Assembly (NCBI RefSeq): GCF_900188405.1
Contig: NZ_FZOF01000023.1
Location: forward strand, 91,579-155,578
Length of the DNA: 64,000 nucleotides
Direction of reading: 5' to 3'
DNA from: Actinacidiphila glaucinigra
GTDB lineage: Bacteria > Actinomycetota > Actinomycetes > Streptomycetales > Streptomycetaceae
Shown piece by piece: positions 60,314 through 64,000 of this stretch. The translations under genes and the position numbers were made by a program. Under the pieces are notes generated by a model. It did not search any database, was not told the DNA's origin, and was given only the letters and a program-made list of their open reading frames with translations. Each line of letters begins with the position of its first letter. Positions within the stretch are counted from its first letter, which is position 1.

Positions 60314-60835
60314 ATGGCCACCGGCTCCCGCGCTTCGTCCGACTCCCCCTCCGGCGCCGACGACCCCGGGAGCACCGCCGAGGAGATGGTCAGCGCCCTG
60401 CTGACCGCGTCCCGGCTCCTCGTCGCGGTCTCGGCCCGCTCTCTCGCCGCGGTGGAGGAGGCGCTGACCCTGCCCCAACTGCGCATGCTGGTCGTCCTGG
60501 AGAGCCACGGGGCGCTGAACCTCTCGCAGCTCGCCGGGGAACTGGGCGTCCAGCCCTCCACGGCGCTGCGCATGCTGGACCGCCTCGTGGCGGTCGACAT
60601 GGTCGCGCGCGGCGCCTCCCCCACCGACCGGCGCACGACGGTCATCTCGCTGACGGCGACCGGGCGGCGCACCGTGAACGACGTCACGGAGCGCCGCCGG
60701 GCCGAGATCGCCCGCATCGTCGACGCCATGCCCCCGGGACAGCGCCGCCACCTCGTCCAGGCCCTCCAGGCTTTCGCCGAGGCCGGCGGCGAGCCCCCCG
60801 TCGGCGAGCAGGACGCCGGTCACGTCGGCTGGTGA
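60314..60835 (+). CDS. MarR family transcriptional regulator
   Basis: A 173-aa winged-helix protein with an N-terminal Ser/Gly tail (1-20), the recognition part E-L-G-V-Q-P-S-T-A-L-R-M-L-D-R-L (about 77-92) and the wing A-S-P-T-D-R-R-T-T-V-I-S. AAAGGA stands just before the ATG. It is divergent from TerD and convergent with the FG-GAP gene; its target is not clear. Confidence 0.87.
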   Translation: MATGSRASSDSPSGADDPGSTAEEMVSALLTASRLLVAVSARSLAAVEEALTLPQLRMLVVLESHGALNLSQLAGELGVQPSTALRMLDRLVAVDMVARGASPTDRRTTVISLTATGRRTVNDVTERRRAEIARIVDAMPPGQRRHLVQALQAFAEAGGEPPVGEQDAGHVGW

Positions 60836-60858
60836 ACCGCGCCGCCGGAACAGGCCGG

Positions 60859-62259
60859 TCAGTTCGGCAGGAAGCCGCCGACCTGCGGGAGGTCCCCGGC
60901 CACCCCGAGCTTCGCGGCGGTCAGCTCCACACTGCCCTTGCCGGTGAGCCTGGTGGACGTGCCGGGCAGGACCCAGACCGCGCCGTTGGACCTGTCCTCC
61001 CCCCTGGCGCCGACGATCAGCTCGGGGTGACCGTCCCTGTTGAGGTCGCCGAGCGCCAGAGTGGTACCGAAGCCCTCCCCGGGCTGCGACGTGCTCGGCA
61101 CCGAAGGAGTCTCCTGGGACAGCGCGTACGAACCGGAGCCGAGCGCGCCCGTCCTCTTGCCCGGGATCACCACGACCACCCCGGCACGGGCCTTGTTGTT
61201 CTGCTTCTGACCCGGCGCGCCGATCACGAGGTCACCGACGCCGTCCTTGTTGAGGTCGGCGACGGCCACGGAGGTCCCGAACTCGTTGTCCTTCGCCGAG
61301 GCGCCCGCGACGCCGGGCGTGTTCTGGCTCATCCGCACCGGTGCGGACGCGAGCCCGTTCCTGCCGCCGTACCAGAGGGCGATCTCACCGCCCAGGTGAC
61401 CGCTGGTGCCCGCCATGGGCTCGTCCGGATCCCCCACGACGAGGTCGTTGTAGCCGTCGCCGTTGACGTCCCCGACGGCGGTGGTCGTGCCGTCCCCGGG
61501 CAGCGGACGTCGGCCGATCCCCGGGTTGACGTAGACCAGGCCGCCGGTCTGGCCGCCGATCCGGAGGGACGTCACGATGCTGTCGGCGTACCCGTCGTGC
61601 TGCAGGTCGGCGAGCTCGACGCCCGCGACCGAGGGGGACATGTCGTTGAGCGACTTCACGCCGACCGAGCCGTCCCGCTTGAAGGTGCCGCCGAACTCCA
61701 CCGAGCCGCCGTAACCACCGACCAGCACCCGTGCTCCGCGGCTCTCGCGCAGCGCGGACACGTCCATTCCGAACCTGCCCTCGGCGGCCCGGGGCACCGG
61801 CAGGGTGCTCGCCGCGGCCAGCCCCTTCTTGCCGCCCCAAAGGACGGTGACGGTGCCCGCGTTCTTCGTGGTGCCCAGGTCCTCCCAGGGCGCGCCGACG
61901 AGCAGGTCGCTGTAGCCGTCCTTGTCCAGGTCCGCGTAGGCGGTCGAGGCACCGAACAGGTCCTCGGTCTCCGCGCTGTCCGGGACACCGGCGGTGTTCT
62001 GCGTGATCACGGCCTTGCGCGTGGTGGACACCCCGCTCTTGGAGCCGTAGAGGACGACGACCGCACCCGCGCCGTCTTTGCTCCCGACCTTGGCCGTGGG
62101 AGCCGGGACGACCAGGTCCCGGTAGCCGTCCCCGTTGAAGTCCGCGGGCGCCGTCAAGGGCTTCGCCATGGCGTCGGCGGGCATGAGCACCGCCCCGGCG
62201 ACCGCGGCGGCCGCCACGGCAACCGCCGTCGCGACGCGCCCCCTTCGAATCTTCCCCAC
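60859..62259 (-). CDS. Exported FG-GAP repeat (integrin-alpha-like) protein
   Basis: A 466-aa secreted protein: signal peptide (about 1-32, ending A-D-A-M-A), then seven FG-GAP blades with D-x-N-x-D-G-x-x-D-L-V-V calcium loops (for example D-F-N-G-D-G-Y-R-D-L, D-L-N-K-D-G-V-G-D-L) and G-A-P-x-x strands, ending Q-V-G-G-F-L-P-N. Members form Ca-binding propellers for protein or sugar contacts. The upstream sigma operon could control it, though each has its own spacing. Confidence 0.9.
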   Translation of the reverse strand: MGKIRRGRVATAVAVAAAAVAGAVLMPADAMAKPLTAPADFNGDGYRDLVVPAPTAKVGSKDGAGAVVVLYGSKSGVSTTRKAVITQNTAGVPDSAETEDLFGASTAYADLDKDGYSDLLVGAPWEDLGTTKNAGTVTVLWGGKKGLAAASTLPVPRAAEGRFGMDVSALRESRGARVLVGGYGGSVEFGGTFKRDGSVGVKSLNDMSPSVAGVELADLQHDGYADSIVTSLRIGGQTGGLVYVNPGIGRRPLPGDGTTTAVGDVNGDGYNDLVVGDPDEPMAGTSGHLGGEIALWYGGRNGLASAPVRMSQNTPGVAGASAKDNEFGTSVAVADLNKDGVGDLVIGAPGQKQNNKARAGVVVVIPGKRTGALGSGSYALSQETPSVPSTSQPGEGFGTTLALGDLNRDGHPELIVGARGEDRSNGAVWVLPGTSTRLTGKGSVELTAAKLGVAGDLPQVGGFLPN

Positions 62260-62379
62260 CCTGATTCCCCTCCTGTGTGCACAGTGAGACGTCAGGGACG
62301 GTAGGGGCGGAAGATGAACTCTCCGCGAACGTGCCGCCCTGGACCCGCAACACCGGACGCGGCCCCGGCGGCCGGGCGG

Positions 62380-63141
62380 TCACCCCTGGTCCGCCGAGAC
62401 TCGCAGCAGCGTCAGGACCTTCGCCACTGTCACGAGCGTCAGCTGCGACGGTTCCTTCAGGCAGACGTCGATCTTCATGTCCGGGCCCCCTGCCGAGCCG
62501 GGCGCCCGGCCGTGTGCCCAGCCCGTCATCTGGCGGTCGCCGCCGACGGCACGGCAGTTCCCGTCGGCGGAGACGGGGACCCCTCGAGCCAACGACCCGG
62601 CGTCGTCGGTACTGTTCGCGTCCCCGCTCAGGAACGTGATCAGCACACCCTTCTGGTTCAGCCCGGTGAGAGGCGGGCACGCGGTCAGCACGGCATCGGT
62701 GACGCTGGGACACGTGCCGTCTCCCGGTACGTGGAGCGTCTGGGACGACACGAAACCGGCCGCAGCCCCGTGGTCGTCCCTGACGGACAGAGTGTGCCAG
62801 GTCGTCGGCAGATACACGGTCACCCCGTCCAGGGGGTCCTCCAGGCGCACCTGCGCGAACCCCGGATCCCCCGTGGGAGCGGCGGCCGGTACGGCACGGT
62901 GTTCCTCCGGGCCGAAGGCCGCCGGCGAGAGGACGGTCGCGACGACGGCGCATCCCACGGCGAGCACCGAGGCGGCCGCGGCCGCCCGCCTGCGCCGCTT
63001 GCGCTGCTGAATCCGCCGCCTGACCTGCGCCATCCGGTCGGAGGGCAGGGCCAGCTGGGGCAGGATGCGTTCCAGGAGGACCGGGAGATCCCGTTCCATC
63101 TCCCGCGGCTCCCTCTCAGGCTCGCTGTGCATGCCGCTCAC
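62380..63141 (-). CDS. Membrane protein overlapping the sigma factor gene (possible anti-sigma factor)
   Basis: A 253-aa protein with a cytosolic N-terminus (R-R-R-I-Q-Q-R-K-R-R-R-R), one helix (about 57-72) and a ~180-aa exterior domain with cysteines (in G-T-C-P-S, T-A-C-P-P, N-C-R-A, V-C-L-K) that can form disulfides. It overlaps the sigma gene by 26 bases, the usual position of an anti-sigma factor, but no zinc H-x3-C-x2-C motif is visible. GTG 63141 has GGTGG upstream; internal ATGs are possible. Confidence 0.7.
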   Translation of the reverse strand: MSGMHSEPEREPREMERDLPVLLERILPQLALPSDRMAQVRRRIQQRKRRRRAAAAASVLAVGCAVVATVLSPAAFGPEEHRAVPAAAPTGDPGFAQVRLEDPLDGVTVYLPTTWHTLSVRDDHGAAAGFVSSQTLHVPGDGTCPSVTDAVLTACPPLTGLNQKGVLITFLSGDANSTDDAGSLARGVPVSADGNCRAVGGDRQMTGWAHGRAPGSAGGPDMKIDVCLKEPSQLTLVTVAKVLTLLRVSADQG

Positions 63142-63661
63142 CGCTTTCCACCGGTCCGGGAGCGGACGCCAGCCGAGCGCGCAGCGTGGCCAGCGCCTTC
63201 AACGTATGACTCCTGACCGTGCCGGGCCGGCAGCCCAGCACTCGTGCGGTCTCCTCCACACTCAGATCCTCGAAATAGCGCAAGACGACCACGGCCCGCT
63301 GCCGAGGCGGCAGCAGCCGTACGACGTCCGACAAGGACTGCTCCAGGTCCACGGAGACGAAGTCGTCGACGGCCCGCGCACCGGGGCCCGCGAGCGTCGC
63401 CAGACGGTCGTGTGCGTGGGGTACCTCGCCGCGCCAGCGCCGCTGCCACCACGACAGATGCGTGTTGACCAGGGCCTTGCGAACGTACGCCTCCGGATTC
63501 CCGTCGGCGATGGACCCCCATTTCGGCCAGACCTTCGCCAGTACCGTCTGCAACAGGTCCTCCGCCAGGTGCGCGTCGCCCGTGAGCAGCCAGGCGACTT
63601 TGAGCAGCCGCTGCCCGCGCGCGGACACGAACTCCTCGAAATCCGCCTCCGCGCCGTTCAC
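63116..63661 (-). CDS. SigE-family (ECF) RNA polymerase sigma factor
   Basis: A 181-aa ECF sigma factor. Region 2 is near 18-50 (L-L-K-V-A-W-L-L-T-G-D-A-H-L-A-E-D-L-L-Q) and region 4 near 115-165 (L-P-P-R-Q-R-A-V-V-V-L-R-Y-F-E-D-L-S, then R-P-G-T-V-R-S-H-T). The fold is of the SigE-like group in actinomycetes, often without a classical anti-sigma. It is followed by an overlapping membrane protein. The upstream ABC permease gene is 90 bases away on the same strand. Confidence 0.92.
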   Translation of the reverse strand: MNGAEADFEEFVSARGQRLLKVAWLLTGDAHLAEDLLQTVLAKVWPKWGSIADGNPEAYVRKALVNTHLSWWQRRWRGEVPHAHDRLATLAGPGARAVDDFVSVDLEQSLSDVVRLLPPRQRAVVVLRYFEDLSVEETARVLGCRPGTVRSHTLKALATLRARLASAPGPVESGERHAQRA

Positions 63662-63751
63662 TGTGTCGTCCCCGCCATCGCGTTCTCGTTCCGCTTGCCA
63701 TCGCCGCTTCCGTCTTCGTCAACAGGGCGCTCTGCCCGACTTCCGCGGGCC

Positions 63752-64000
63752 TTACGAGGGCGCACGGAGGGCGTCGACGGGTTCCATGCGGGCGGCGCGC
63801 AGCGACGGGTAGAGGCCGGCGAGCAGGCCCACGAGGGCGCCGGCCACCGGGGCTCCGAGGGCCAGGCCCAGGTCCAGCACCGGTGTCCAGTCCTTCACGG
63901 CCGCCACGCAGACGACGGCCACCACGCCGAGCGCCGCGCCGACGACGCCGCCGAGGAGCCCGATGGTGGTGGACTCCGCCAGGAACTGCCCGGCCACCTG
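63752..64000 (-). CDS. FtsX/MacB-type ABC transporter permease (C-terminal end, partial)
   Basis: The last 82 codons of a permease continuing beyond the window: two hydrophobic segments (T-T-I-G-L-L-G-G-V-V-G-A-A-L-G and L-V-G-L-L-A-G-L-Y-P-S) and the ending A-A-R-M-E-P-V-D-A-L-R that marks MacB/LolCE-type FtsX domains. An internal Met is not the real start. The ATP-binding subunit is expected outside the window. Confidence 0.85.
   Translation of the reverse strand, partial: QVAGQFLAESTTIGLLGGVVGAALGVVAVVCVAAVKDWTPVLDLGLALGAPVAGALVGLLAGLYPSLRAARMEPVDALRAPS

Noticed and set aside
59518..62304. 928-codon plus-strand frame over TerD, MarR and FG-GAP genes
   Set aside because: Crosses three well-supported genes and has shadow composition.

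Overview
The window is a chromosomal segment of a high-GC actinomycete, almost certainly Streptomyces. The support is: very high GC with strongly GC-biased third positions; GTG starts and 1-4 base stop/start overlaps; TANNNT -10 boxes with leaderless-type starts; only one TTA codon noticed in an intact gene; and Streptomyces-type families (DUF397, SpoIIE-type phosphatases fused to HATPase domains, TerD, Bpa, PASTA-like kinases, bkd genes with an Lrp regulator). The pirin gene at the left end carries a near-perfect phiC31 attB site. The order pirin-SseB-phosphatase-aspS-metG-acyl-CoA dehydrogenase-M18 peptidase-bkd fits the conserved core arm of Streptomyces chromosomes.

Layout. 1-4260: end of a HATPase regulator, DUF397, pirin with attB, SseB and a PP2C sensor phosphatase. 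4.3-14.1 kb: aspS, a 31-bp perfect hairpin, a VapBC-like toxin-antitoxin pair with a 17-bp-arm palindrome, metG, an AI-2E-type permease, an acyl-CoA dehydrogenase under twin palindromes, an M18 aminopeptidase and a small membrane protein. 14.1-19.9 kb: an NHL/thioredoxin-fold gene whose 5' end is duplicated on either side of a ~3.7-kb remnant element (large serine integrase, two small genes, several decayed genes), then an FG-GAP gene remnant. 20-24 kb: the first branched-chain alpha-keto-acid dehydrogenase operon (E1a-E1b-E2) divergent from an orphan response regulator. 24.9-30.1 kb: GntR + MFS pair, mycothiol-dependent isomerase family, nitrilase, PPOX-fold protein and a kinase-fold phosphotransferase.

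30.2-34.9 kb: two head-to-head membrane Ser/Thr kinases sharing a palindromic promoter region, the proteasome activator Bpa and a secreted/anchored small protein. 35-39.3 kb: quinone oxidoreductase, TrkA-type K+ channel, and moeA-mobA, tightly overlapping. 39.3-43.5 kb: the second bkd operon with a divergent Lrp-type bkdR. 43.5-48.2 kb: lipoprotein hydrolase, a TetR regulator, 3-hydroxyacyl-CoA dehydrogenase and paaN (phenylacetate). The same operator-like palindrome (ACCGA-N4-TCGGT) lies before both this bkd operon and paaN, which suggests one TetR regulon joining branched-chain and phenylacetate catabolism.

48.2-64 kb: TrmH methyltransferase coupled to an HTTM/DUF5819 membrane pair, a second acyl-CoA dehydrogenase, rhodanese, J-domain protein, DUF2252, a PAS-GAF-PP2C-HATPase regulator carrying the TTA codon, MarR and HxlR regulators, an azoreductase-like flavoprotein, TerD, an FG-GAP exported protein, a SigE-family sigma factor with an overlapping membrane partner, and the end of an FtsX-type ABC permease. 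No tRNA, rRNA or CRISPR was recognised. Coordinates and starts come from reading the sequence; family names come from recognising motifs, not from searches.
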